64,000 nucleotides of DNA from Melieria omissa (Eukaryota > Arthropoda > Insecta > Diptera > Ulidiidae): contig OZ020269.1 in assembly GCA_963971225.1 (NCBI GenBank), positions 78,778,450 to 78,842,449 of the forward strand, written 5' to 3'. Shown here in pieces: positions 21,940 through 33,451 of the stretch. The translations under genes and the position numbers were made by a program. The notes under the pieces are model-generated. The model made no database searches. It had not been told where the DNA came from and worked only from the letters and a program-made list of their open reading frames with translations. Within the stretch, counting starts at the first letter, position 1. Every line of letters starts with the position of its first letter.

Positions 21940-24900
21940 AACATCACTTCAACTCCGCCACTGCAACTAAACCGAAGGAGAAGCGCAAAGATGTTTTTGA
22001 AAAATTCGAAGCAGTTTGAAATATTTACTATTTCGAAGACAAAGGAGAAGTTAGTTCTGGCTGTCACTAAAGAAGTTGGTTACGTCGAAGGAAGTTTGCC
22101 TGCAGCCAACATATCTATGACTGAAGAGAAGATATCCAGGACTTATCGCACTACAAAGATGAAATGGATTGAGGCAAGCCGTACCAAATTCAATTTTTTC
22201 TGTGCGTCATTTAATAAAAAAGGAAGCTTTGATCAAAAAATAAAATAAGGATCAGGAGAAAATGAAAGGCGTTATAGTGGAAGCAGTTTTACCAGCAAAC
22301 CCGGGTCGTGTTAAAAGAATAAAACACAGTATTCCCACCCCACCCAATGTGCTACCCATCAAATATAGTCATAATAAAACTTAAGCATTGTTTTTGTACA
22401 AAAAAAATTGACTTTTTATGTAAATTTTTCGAGTTCTGGTTCTAATTTTGAAAGCGAAATTTATGAATTTTATATCTTTAAATTTTACTCTTTCAGCTTA
22501 TTTCTTAAATTTCTTATTACCTTTCATCTTTTTTAATGAATTTTAATTAATTTTGCAACTAAAAGTTAACATTGTTGCTCGCAATATTCTTATTTACAGT
22601 AAGCCGAACTTTGACAAAGTATTACGTAGCACCGTGTACCTCGATTGCGTTTATTTTTTGGAATACAATAGCTTGATGAATTTCTAATCAATAAAAATTG
22701 TCCAATTATCTCTATTCGTTCAGAAGTTATTAATTTTGCAACCTGAAATGACAAATTGAGCCACTGTGCGGCGTGTGGGTCCGCGCACGCGGTAGCCGGA
22801 CTGTGTGAGCGAATAAGGCCAAATGTGGCTATGGTTTGCTATGAAAATTCGTCAGCTCAAAAAGTTCCTGTCGTATTATTCTGTCATGTGTGTGTGTGTG
22901 TGTGAGTGTATTCGTGTCTGTTGTCAAGTCCATTTCGGCTTGCGACAGGACATGGCTTTTGTTATCATTGATCACACGAATGCATAAAGCACTTACAGTT
23001 TGTCGTGTCCTGGTGCCGCTGGCCAGCGAAAAAGCAAATGAAAGCCGAAAACTTCTGCCCAGCCAACTTTAACCTCCGCAAATTGCCAGTTTCACGCATG
23101 GTTGCACGAAGCTCACGGCTAATTTTCGTTTGGGCCAGCCAGTCTGCCGTTGTGGTCCGCACTGGAAGTGTCTCAATTCAATAGTGTTTGTTCATTGAAC
23201 ACAGCTGACATTTGTGCATTTTCGTACTAAGTACTTTAAAATGTTCAAAGTTGCTCATTCACCACTTCAACACACCATTCAAATGCAACTTCGGACCGTA
23301 TGCGTTGCGATTTCCTTATCAAAGTTAGCTAAACCAGAGTAGCTACCTTCTCACCATAATTTGAATTTTTCAACTTCGCCGACACAACTGATTGCGTACT
23401 CGAGAGCTGGTCACAGCGGCGGGTCCAGACAAGCTTGCACAGCTGCAGTCTGCGGCATGTGCTTGCTTTGTTGTACGAATGGATCGGTTGTCATTTTGCG
23501 GATGCGGGTTTTCACTTTTCAGTAGCACACTTTTCAAACATCACTGCAAATAGCTGATAAACGAATAATTAGTAGCAATTTTATACCAAATCGCCACAAC
23601 CTCCTACTCGCAATAAGATTCACAACGTATTTCGAGATTCGAATGCGGATGCGTATTTGTAATGCAAAGCTGGATGCAGACACGGATGTGGATGCGAATA
23701 TGTAGCACATTCCTGCTTTGTAGCTGCTTTAACAACATTTCTGTTACTGCTGGTCCAATAAGCCAAAAGTTTCAGTCTCTCTCGTTTTCTCTTTTAGATA
23801 GGGGAAAGTCAACTGTGGTGAATGCCACTTTCATCTTTATTGTGCGCACTGCTCAGCTTTCTCCTGTGGCGGTGAACTTAAGTGGGCCGGCTACAGGTGA
23901 ACGTGAACGACAACCGGCGTTGACATTTCAGTTCAGCGAAAATATGTATGGTTCCACGTTGTTGTGCATTTCCACTGCGTTACGATTCTTACAGTCCTAA
24001 ACGAGTTACAAACGTTAGCCGTGCACCTATATAGTACCTTAATTAAAATATGGTTATTCATTAAAACTTAAAATGCAAAGTATTAGCTCCCAGCAAATGC
24101 TTAAAAACCCACATCTGATTGTTAATTTCAATTTTTCTTATCATTCAAGTACATACAAAACTTGCCATCAATACCAAACCGAAATGGTTTCTGTATTTGA
24201 TAAATGTTGAGCTTAATTTGAGCTTAATTGCGCTGTTAACAAGATACACAAAATATTCAAGCAAGCAGGGTTGCCAGCATTGTTCAGTGTTAAACCACAA
24301 ACAACTTATTAAATATCTGTCATCGAACTTCGGTACTGGAGCTTAAATAAATTTTCTGTTTTGAAATTTTAGGACCAAAATATGTCAGGTATGGAAATCA
24401 TAAATGTTTTCGATCTCAGTCTGTAGATTCATACATCAACATTTTTTTTATTTCAAAGTTCTGAAAGTTTAAAAAGAAAATTTAGTAAAAAGGAGACAAT
24501 TTTCCCCTTTCATTTGATACCCAAATCTTCATCATTGCGCAACCGCAAATATTTGAAAAAATATTTGAAATGTGTATGCCCTTAAAATTTTAAAGTCCTT
24601 TAAAAAGGACTTTGAGTCAAAAAATGAAAAACTGACTATGCCAAGATACTATAAACTACCTCTAGTTTCACGTCTATATCAACACTTGGATGGGTCTCGG
24701 AAAATTAAAAAATAAATTTTTCGCACGGTGTAATAAATGTAAAGTTGTGTTTTCACTCAGTGCATCATAACTTTGTCATTTTTCTTTAAATTCTATTGAT
24801 GTTAGGCTTAATATTTGCTCAAATTATATATCTTTTATCCTAGATTTTAAAACCAGAGATCATTTAGTTTATCTATAAAAAAAAGTATTCGAAAATTTAT

Positions 24901-25420
24901 AATTTTTGAAATTGATCGAAAAATTCACTTTTTACAAGTTTCATCGTCAGTTACTTCCCCAAATCTCATCTGACTTTGACAATATATCTTTGGGAAGGTT
25001 AATTAATTACCTTCTGAACGACCGAACACTTGTGTTAGTCGAATGGTTGGTTTACGCGATATGTGCTCATAACTGAACATATGTGAACATAACTAAAATT
25101 TTTTGATTTTCAGTTTCGTGTTCAGCAGCCGAAGATTAGTCTAAAAAATACTTTTGTTTTTAGGAGCACGCGATGAACCCATTTTTTGTTGAGTAGTGTA
25201 ATCAATCAACACGACGAGCCATTGGACGCAAAAAATTGGTTGTCATTGTGGGTGAATAGGGCCGTCTATAAAAGCATATATAATCTATCATATGGATGCA
25301 ATTGGCTTCGCATCTTAGTGGCTTAGTAGAGTATATACAATTTACAAAAGTCTTTTAAAAATGAACGAATTCTAAATACAAATCAATTCAATTGAAGTCC
25401 ATTTTTGGAATACACTTGCT
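21940..25420. other. Spacer downstream of inaC, no gene recognised
   Basis: It contains a (GT)n run at 22887-22905, several GC-richer patches (22750-23170, 23660-23980) and long AT-rich stretches. A perfect 22-bp palindrome built on AAAGTCCTTT sits near 24590. No exon could be supported. Confidence 0.5.
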
Positions 25421-25426
25421 TCCTGT

Positions 25427-25462
25427 TTTATTTACATTTAGCAGGACGGCTTTAAATTTATT
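25427..25462 (-). terminator. Candidate inaC polyadenylation signals
   Basis: Two AATAAA hexamers on the minus strand, at 25457-25462 and 25427-25432, lie about 85 and 115 nt past the inaC stop codon. Position and orientation fit a 3' UTR end, but nothing confirms which one is used. Confidence 0.45.
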
Positions 25463-25546
25463 TTGAAAGACACTTTTAAGCTGCACACACGAATGTATGT
25501 TAGTCGTTATATAGGCAACCGAGTATGCGAGCCGACTATTACAGCT

Positions 25547-28500
25547 CTACAAAATTGTTATAAATTCTGGATTCATATAAGAGAAGCCGATAAAGTCGGT
25601 CTGGTCCAAATTCATGATAAACAATTTATCGGTAGGGGTTAGATCCGTTTTCTCGTTAGTGAACATTTTGTCAAAGTTGCTAATGTCCTTGCGATGTTTC
25701 TGTAATATACACAAAATACCGCTATAACTTACTACACTGGTTTCACAGTCAACTGATTTCTCACTATCTTGGGCACTATTGGCGGCTCCAATTCACGTTG
25801 TTCTGCCTTCTCCCAGTCAATGTTCTTGAAGAATGGGTGCGTTTGAATTTCGGAACGTGCGTATCTGCCAGCACCCAGCCGATTGTTGGACTTCTTCGCG
25901 AGGAACTGTGCGACAAAAGCGGTAGCACTTAAATTGTCGTTGATTTTTCAAATAGTTATATTCAAAGCATTTACGCTTGTCAAAATGTCCATTGCCTCCT
26001 GCGAAAAGTGCTTTGGAAAAACGGCCTTTTTTTCTTTGATGTTCTTGAATGTCGTCTCGTCATCGTCGCCTTCGAATGGATTCTGGCCCGCCAGCATTTC
26101 AAACAGGAACACCCCAAAAGACCACCAATCGACGGTGTGGTTGTACGGCTCATAGTTCAGAATCTGCAGATATCGACATTACAATTACATTTTGCATTCG
26201 GGGCTGTTGGCTGGCGTACCTCGGGAGCCATGTATATGTTAGTACCGCAAAAGGTGCGCGTGGTGTCGCGTTCCTCTATGCCTTCCTTGCTCAAGCCGAA
26301 GTCCGACAATTTCACATGGCCGTCTGCATCGAGCAAAACATTGTCCAGCTTGAAGTCCCGATAGATGATTTGTCGTTCATGCAGAAAGAACAGCGCCAAG
26401 GCCGTTTCAGCGGCGTAAAAGCTGCAACAAGGGCGAACTTTAGCATTTCTGTCAACGTTTCAAAAGCAGCTTTGTACATAGCAACGGATTCCTTGAAGCG
26501 TCCGTATTGCTGCATGTGATACATGAGATCCCCGCCCTTGCAGTACTCCATAACGAAGAATAAACGATCCTGCGATTTAAACGCGAACCGTAAGTTACAT
26601 TGAATTGAGGTTTAGTTGCGAGCCACACTCACCATGGTTTGGAAACACGAATGCAGAGATACCAAAAACGGCGGCTTTCCCGACAGTGCCAGGATTTGCT
26701 TCTCCGTCATTGGGAGCTCCATGTCGTCGGACTGTATAACGACGTCCTTACGCAACACCTTCACGGCATACAACTCGTCCGTACCGCGACGCTCGGCCAG
26801 CAGCACCTTGCCGAAAGAGCCTTTGCCTAGCACCTTTATAAAATTGAAGTCGGAGGCGCGTATCATGTCGCGCTTGCTCATGTTGTGTGGCATGTCCTTA
26901 TTGTCCATGCGGCGCTTGTCGTTCGGCTTGTTATCGCGCTGCCAATTGACATGAAATATTTGCCATTTGATTTGCCATTTCCCCGATAGTTTTCCCCACA
27001 ACTTACACGCACTTCATCCCTCAGGCGCGCAATGTCATTGACGGCATCGCTGCACGGAATGTTGTAGTATTCGCCCTCAACCTGCGACAGTAACTTGTAC
27101 CAGCCGTCAATCGGTTCCTGAAGCGATTAAATTCAAGTATTTTAAATTCTTTTTGCTTCGAATTTTAGTTTTTACCTTTTGAATTTCTTCCATACTAAAC
27201 GAGAACGAGCCCATAAAATCGTTGCGTGACGTTCGATCCCAATCCCAAACTTCTACTAAAAGACGCTTTTCACGGTCCTGAGGAGTTAGATCACTACCAA
27301 AATTCAAATAACAAAGGACTGATTGAGCTTAAAGGCAACCGGGAAATATTACCTGGGGCTGTAAACCATTTATATTTTCGGGACTACCACTTCCTAAATT
27401 AATTGTCCTATCACACGAAAAATTTATTCGAGTTTAAAAATCTGCACTGGACAAATTTTGTTATTTGTTTGTTTTGTTGACTTCAACAAACATGGTTTAC
27501 CTATTGTGATAAGCTAAACACAGACTACTAGGGAATTGAAGGCAAACTAGTGTGATTGCTTAATGAAGAGGACCAAGTCACCTCTGTCGACCATAGGTCG
27601 GACGACTTAAAGCTAAGCGCTGAAAAGTGCTCAGTGCCAGCCTTATTACTCCTCATCAATCGAATCACTGCTTCAACAGTCGTTAAAGGAGAGAGGCGAA
27701 ATCTTTGTCTGGGTCAACCCAAAACAGGCTTGCTATAAAATAATATGTAGTAACTATATAAGAAATCAAAAAAAAAAAATTTTTAAGAATAAAATAAGAA
27801 ATTGAATTGTAAAAAAAATGTATGAACGCATTTTAAAGTATCACAGGACTTTTCATAATTCTAGTTTCTTATAATCATTTAATGGTAGAGTTCCAATGCT
27901 TTTTAGTTGTTACTCACTTAACTATTAAAAAAGTTATTTTTTCACTGATTGAAGACACAACAAGCACGAGTTTTTCAAAAAAAATTAGAACATTGCAAAA
28001 CTAACTCAATACATAGGAAACCTTTGAAGCAACCCCTTGTTGTATCTTAATTATGGGACTTTAAAGAATGTGGTCCTATGCACTTCAGTACAGAGCACAA
28101 CTATTATTTGTGAAATGACCAAGTCGAATGTATAAAATAAATGTTAATATCATTTGAATCAAGGAACTCTCAGTGGTCAACATTGCGGTATGGTTTGAAA
28201 ATGTCAATAAAATTTTTTTAAACATGCATAGATATCTCTTTTAGTGACATTAGGTCTATCCTTGTCACTCACAAAGTGAACGTCTCATTGTATACCGGGG
28301 TCAGGCTTTTCTGTATGGTTTTGGTCTTCTTTTTGGTTTTGCCGCTGCGATCGGGATGCAACACCACTGCCACATAGGGATCGCTGAATCCGTTTGTGTC
28401 CATGGGAATCAAGTTGGTGGCTTCCTTAACTAATGGAATTTATCCAATTGGTTAGCACATCACGCAACAGTCACACACATCGTCGAGCATACATACTCTC

Positions 28501-29334
28501 GACTTTCAAGGAACTCCCCTTCAGTTCGGCGTACAACAGCAGCTTGCCGCGTATCTCGCTGATGTCGGCGCCGCACAGTGGTGGCACCTTGTCCTTGCAG
28601 CTGTGGTGCACGTTCAAGTTGCAATCTGAGCGACAAAGTGGTTTACGGCGCCGCGCACAGCAGTAACAAAGGCAATCGCCCACTTACTCTCGCATCTGAC
28701 GCCCTGGTGCGCTATGCCGTGCAGCAGCAGGCCGCAGTCATCGCAGAACGTCGCCGTGGCATAGGTCGTTGACTCCCAGTTGTGCTTCACCTTGGAGCAG
28801 TCAGCGTCGATGTCGGTGTTCTTGCCGGGACAGCGGAATACCACAAAGTTGCAGCACTTCTGATGGATGTTGAAGCGACACTCTGCCAGGAGATGTGCGG
28901 GTGAAATAAGAATGTTCGAAGCCGCTGCTTACGTACCTTCGCACTGGTAGCCTTGCTTGCCGAAACCCCTGTGGGGAGAGCAGAAAATAAATTTCTCAAA
29001 ACGACGTCCCTCATAACACTGGCTGACCCGTCCACGGCGGACGCTAATTAAATTATGGCGTTGCACTTACGCAACACGCAACACTTCGCACACAATTTCG
29101 CCGTGGGGGAGCGCAACAAAAAACTTACCAAATGAAATCCTTGCAGTGCCCACAGTAGGTGGGCTGCTTGAAGAATCGCACCGCAAACTTGTGACCGTTC
29201 ACAATCATGAGTCCTTTGCGCTTCATTGCACCCTTACGAATGCGATTCTTCATGTAGTTCATAACATTCGCCTCGCCAGCGATCTCGGCGAGATTGGCCG
29301 GCGGCGCTGGCTGCACAGCAGCGGCGGCAGCCAT
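25547..29334 (-). CDS. inaC: Eye-specific protein kinase C (inaC)
   Basis: Thirteen exons join in frame to 676 codons plus a stop: 29129-29334, 28937-28968, 28688-28882, 28497-28625, 28273-28429, 27176-27293, 27007-27117, 26633-26938, 26478-26569, 26220-26421, 25975-26163, 25765-25905, 25547-25699. All introns are GT-AG. Domain order is that of a conventional PKC: a short alanine-rich N-terminus, C1A and C1B zinc fingers (about 47-160), a C2 calcium domain (about 175-290), a kinase domain from GKGSFGKV through DFGLSKEG (about 345-600), then turn and hydrophobic motifs ([16 protein letters not shown]). By family knowledge, INAC is activated by diacylglycerol and calcium in rhabdomeres and phosphorylates TRP and INAD to end the light response. 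The C-terminus ITIL resembles the PDZ ligand that binds INAD. It is inaC and not Pkc53E because of the linker [19 protein letters not shown] and the FITI-type ending. Oddities: RDFKLDN for RDLKLDN, and [10 protein letters not shown] where kinases usually have CGTP. Confidence 0.97.
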
Positions 29335-29425
29335 AATAAAGATATCTACTTCCTACAGGTCCTTCAGGGGTTTGGATCTGAGTTTTCTTTTTGCTTCTAT
29401 TCGTATTGAATTCACTCGAAATATA

Positions 29426-29459
29426 GAACTGGGCACTTTGGGCCGTCAACGGCAACTGA
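29426..29459 (-). promoter_or_regulatory. Candidate inaC core promoter (Inr + DPE)
   Basis: On the minus strand, TCAGTT (29454-29459) matches the arthropod initiator with A+1 at 29457. AGTTC at +28 to +32 (29430-29426) fits the DPE consensus RGWYV at the required spacing. No TATA box was evident upstream. It would give a 123-nt 5' UTR before the ATG at 29334. The match is exact but short, so it remains a prediction. Confidence 0.45.
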
Positions 29460-31135
29460 ATTGTAGTTCGTCACAAGTCAGCTACGGCTGAACTCTGAAG
29501 CCGCAAAAGTGCTCAGAACCAGACAAAAGTTTAAGGTAGGCAAACGTTGTGTAAAATCGAGGTTAAGTTATTGCACTGTGATACGAGAGCTCGTTTGTTT
29601 TTGGCAAAATGTTGGATATTCTTAAATTGAAATAAAAACGCCAGGGGAACCACTCTCACAGAAAGTGTTTGTTTGTCCCACGAATGGTTTCAGGAAAACT
29701 CTCTGTGAAGAAAAGAGATACGAGTATATGAAAAAAAATTCTGAATTTCAAATGTATTTCAAGCAACAAAACTGCTACTGGAAGGCAGTTTATAACCCAT
29801 TTGCAAAACTCAGGCTACTCTGAAGACATTGAAAGGGAAAGGAAAGGAAACGAGCTCCCGGATGAAATGGCAAAAGCAGGTGCAACCTTCGACGGGGATG
29901 TTGAGTATTGCAAAGTAAAGAGGGAATAGGATTTTTTTGCCTGGTAAATACATAACCTTGCGGTGACACCGACATTTTAAATACCTTTTTATTGAGTACT
30001 TACTACTTAGATTTTGTTAATTTGTCATTCCTAATTGCCTTTTAGATTAGCTACCAACTACAGCACAAACCAAGCAGCTTACAGTGAAAACAAAACTCAC
30101 TTTACTACTTAAAAAGGTTTGAATACTCACGTGTTGTGTTGTTCTTTAATTACTGTATTTCATAATTCAGCACCTCATATCTTCGAGTGATCGATGAACA
30201 TAAATACATTCGTCTCATCCGAACGCCATCAAAGCCTCGCGGTCCAAAAAAGTCTGTGCACTCCTTGGCTATGGCCGGCCAAGCACCAATTGGCCAAATC
30301 AAAAGCACAAGTCTCATAATTTACGTTAATAATAATTTTGATCAAACAGAGTACACACTATTCGAAACATGGCTGCGCTATTCCGACAAGGCGCACGGTG
30401 GGTTGTCGATTTGCTGAAAATGTGTATAAAACGTTTTTAATCTGAGACCGAAATCAACAGTACAGAATTGGGTCCTCGTACCTTGGCGACCTTATTGTCC
30501 CAGTTTCTCTCAGGCACGTACAGAGGTGCACTGTATTTAGGGTCACAGTCGCAATGGATCAAAAAAGGTTTAAAAATGAACCTGAAAGATTTGGAGTTAA
30601 AGTTAATTAGTCTTTTTGCTTTAAAGAACGACGAATTTCAAAGGGGATTTTGAAAAGAGTTCAAAGTGAGGATACATTTGAAGCGCATTTTTGAATCTGT
30701 CTTGTTAAATCAGAACTATTTTTTTAATATTGCGCTTTTCAAAATGTTTACAACACTGTCCAAGCGTTGTTTTAGTTCAGGCCGAAGCTATACAAGCTTT
30801 TCAGTGCAATAAATTTATTTAAATCGGATCTTTCCCTGCTGATTGCACCAGACGTTTGTATTTTCCATGCCATTGGTACAACAAAACATTTTTTCTTGTG
30901 GTGGGGATCGTCCAACAAATGCATAAATACTTGGGGTTTTGTCAATTTTAAATTAAATTCAGCTTAAATTTGTTTACCTTTCAACCCCTTTCAGTACATT
31001 TAGACACCAGTAAAAGGTGCTGCAATAATTACATCTATAGAACACTGTGCCACAAATGAAATGTAACTATGAAAACAACACTTGATTGTCTATTTTCTAT
31101 TTTCGAGTAAATCGACTTTGGCAACACTTACGTCT
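29460..31135. other. Region upstream of inaC, no gene recognised
   Basis: This likely includes inaC regulatory DNA, because the gene reads leftward from here. An imperfect palindrome CTAATTGCC...GATTAG at 30031-30050 is a homeodomain-type sequence but does not match the photoreceptor RCSI consensus. No coding exon is supported. Confidence 0.45.
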
Positions 31136-31181
31136 GTCATTCTTTGACAGATAATTAGTTTATTATTTGCGGTTAACGAAT

Positions 31182-31505
31182 ATGGATCGCTTATTGCTCG
31201 AAGAGCGCTGGGAACTGTTGAAGTTTTACTTCCAAAGTGAATGTTCAGTCGCTGATACAGTCAGAAATCGCGTAATCAGCCGTTTTGGAAATGTGCACTG
31301 GCCACCGCACAGCTGCGATTTGACGCCGCTGGACTATTTTTTGTGGGGAACCGTGAAGGATATATGTATGTTATGTGGACCCGCCAGCCTCGATTGAGGG
31401 CTTGAAAGCCAATATTCGATGATTTCATACATAACGGCATGGATGTACCTTTCTCAATTAAAAACCAGTTTGGAAAAATACCGGTGCGTTCATTATTTTT
31501 CAGCC
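31182..31505 (+). pseudogene. Tc1/mariner-superfamily transposase remnant, internally deleted
   Basis: A short frame starts MDRLLLEERWELLKFYFQSE, like the transposase N-terminus. It jumps to NRVISRFGNVHWPPHSCDLT and PLDYFLWGTVKD, which carries the last catalytic acidic residue. The whole middle, including the first two, is missing. The 3' segment through 31505 matches the tail of the copy at 45150-45545. A spacing of roughly 41 residues in that copy suggests the DD41D-like group, but this is inferred from one decayed sequence. Confidence 0.7.
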
Positions 31506-31538
31506 AATTTGAAATGCAAGTTTCTAATAAATATAATA

Positions 31539-32517
31539 AGGGTACCGGTTAATTCGTGCGGTTAATTTTTTACTTCTTCATAATTAGAGAAGTGCTGGTC
31601 AGTCATGTTGCAAACTTACCTTTCCGTGCCTTTGTTCATATTCCGGCCGTTTTTCGCGCAGTGCTTGGCTCAAACGCATCAATTGTCGTCGGTAGACTTC
31701 CCCTGTGATCGTTTCATTCGGTTGCAACAGCTCATAATAGATCACACCCAGCTGGTAACACCAACTATACAGCATAACCTTCAGGCTATGAATATTCTGA
31801 ACGGCCGTTGATGATGATGCATGGCCGGGGTATCCATATGTTGCTCGACGTTTTGGATTATCGTAATGGACACACTTTTCATCGCCAGTGACAATTCGAT
31901 GCAAAAAACGTTTTCTTTTGTGCCGTTGAAGCAGTTGTTCACACGTGAAAAATCGGCGTTCGACGTCTCTTGGCTTCAATTCATACGGCACCCAATGGCC
32001 TACCTTCCGGATCATTCCCATTGCTTTTAGACGATCGGAAATGGTATGTTGAGCGACGCCAAGTGATTTTGCAAGTTATCCTTGCGTTTGGGATGGATCT
32101 TGGTCGAGCAATGTCTATAATTCGTGATCTTCAAACTTTTTTGATTGTCCGGGCCGTTCATCGTCCTCCAAGTCAAAATTGCCACTTTTAAACCGTGCAA
32201 ACCACTTCTGGCACGTACGCTCAGCTAGAGCATGCACACCATACACTTCCACCAAAATACGATGACTTTCGGAAGCCTTTTTCTTCATATTGAAGTAATG
32301 AAGAAGTACTCCCCGCAAAAACACTTTATTCGGCACAAAATTTGACATTTTCAGAGTAAAAAAAGGTATTGTTGTTTACGCTTCAGCTAAATGACACATA
32401 CTGATTCTGAAACTATATGACAATAGCTTTCCAACACATTTTTGGAAAGGTGAATCACTGTTCCCAAAATCAAGTTACGCCATCTGTTAGAGAACCGCAT
32501 GAATTAACCGGTACCCC
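31539..32517 (-). mobile_element. Mariner element, internally deleted
   Basis: Terminal inverted repeats GGTACCGGTTAATTCGTGCG (left) and GGTACCGGTTAATTCATGCG (right complement) lie at the two ends. They are flanked by TA at 31537-31538 and 32518-32519. At 979 bp it is about 300 bp shorter than a complete mariner. The missing piece is in the C-terminal half of the transposase. This is a different lineage from the intact copy at 20671-21937. Confidence 0.9.
31570..32348 (-). pseudogene. Defective mariner transposase
   Basis: The frame opens at 32348 (MSNFVPNKVFLRGVLLHYFN), covers the first helix-turn-helix, and breaks by a frame disruption near 32040-32115. It resumes at 32021 with WVPYELKPRDVERR, TGDEK holding the first catalytic aspartate, and NETITGEVYRRQLMRL. 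It reaches LQHD, the second catalytic aspartate, near 31600. The sequence then jumps to DQHFSNYEEVKN, skipping the YSPD region with the third aspartate. The protein is therefore catalytically dead. It resembles mauritiana/mellifera-type mariners in the WVPYEL and TGDEK motifs, which is inference from memory of the family. Confidence 0.88.
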
Positions 32518-32535
32518 TATTACATACATACATTC

Positions 32536-33443
32536 TAGGGATTGCAGTCCCGGACCAGTTTTAGAATCCCGGGATTTTCGGGACAGAAAATCACAATCCC
32601 GGGATCCCGGGATTTTTTCGGGATTGAATATATTACTTTAAAGAATTAGTTCAGACTTCTTTTCAATCAAATAAATTATATCTATGTATTAAATACAATT
32701 CTGTGTATTTTATTTAAAACTAAGAACAAAATATTTGTGACAAATAACTTAAAAACGCATTTAATTGCCAAATCACCTGGCTAACCTGCTAAAAAAGGTA
32801 TCTCTCTGGTTCAATACAAGTACATCAATTCGTATTATGTGTAAATCTTCAAGTTTTGGCTATTCAAAATAAGTGATATTCGGTGTGAGTAATAACCATC
32901 AATAATTTAAGTGTCGCTATAGTTTTAATTCTCAAATGCTGATGGTTTTATATAAGCTTTTTCTTTCTTTATCCTCTTATTTACACAATTTTCCTTGTGT
33001 ATTGTGAATGTGACAAGACACATTAGTGTAAAAAAGAGTTTAACTTGCATGTTTTTAGAAAATTCTGGTTGTTACTTTTTTGAATGGATTCATTTTTGGG
33101 AGCGTAAGCTTGTTTGCACTTCTGATTTTGGTTACTGGAAAATCTGTACTGGAAAAGTACAAAAACAGAGCTAGTTTGTGCAAATTTGTAAAAAGTAGTT
33201 ATACACAAACAGAGCTATTGTTGCATTAACACTTATGCAAACGTCATAGGCAATGGGCAATTTATTTTTTGTGTTAAATATGAAGGGTTGCATTTATCGA
33301 AATCAACGTGACAAAAGCAAAAAGTAAGCTTTTTTTTTGTTTCGATCCCGGGATCGGATTTTGCCAATCCCGGGATTTTTCGGGACTGAAATTGTCCGGG
33401 ATCCCGGGATTACGGGATTCGCGATCCCGGATTGCAATCCCTA
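32536..33443. mobile_element. Non-autonomous hAT-like element with GGGATCCCGGGATT repeats
   Basis: The ends are inverted repeats TAGGGATTGCAGTCCCGG and TAGGGATTGCAATCCGGG. They are flanked by 8-bp direct repeats, ATACATTC (32528-32535) and ATACATAC (33444-33451), matching at seven positions as expected for an old hAT insertion. Both subterminal zones (to about 32630 and from about 33342) are packed with palindromic CCCGGGATT and GGATCCCGGG motifs. The 700-bp middle is AT-rich and non-coding. The superfamily is assigned from the 8-bp duplication and terminal style only. Confidence 0.75.
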
Positions 33444-33451
33444 ATACATAC

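Noticed and set aside
24589..24610. Perfect 22-bp AAAGTCCTTT palindrome
   Set aside because: It is isolated in AT-rich DNA with no flanking duplication or partner motif.
30031..30050. CTAATTGCC...GATTAG as the photoreceptor RCSI element
   Set aside because: The spacing does not match TAATYNRATTA and it lies about 580 bp upstream of the predicted start.
31161..32517. 31182 remnant and the mariner as one element
   Set aside because: The mariner has its own TIRs and TA flanks at 31537 and 32518, and the remnant's tail matches a different copy at 45545.
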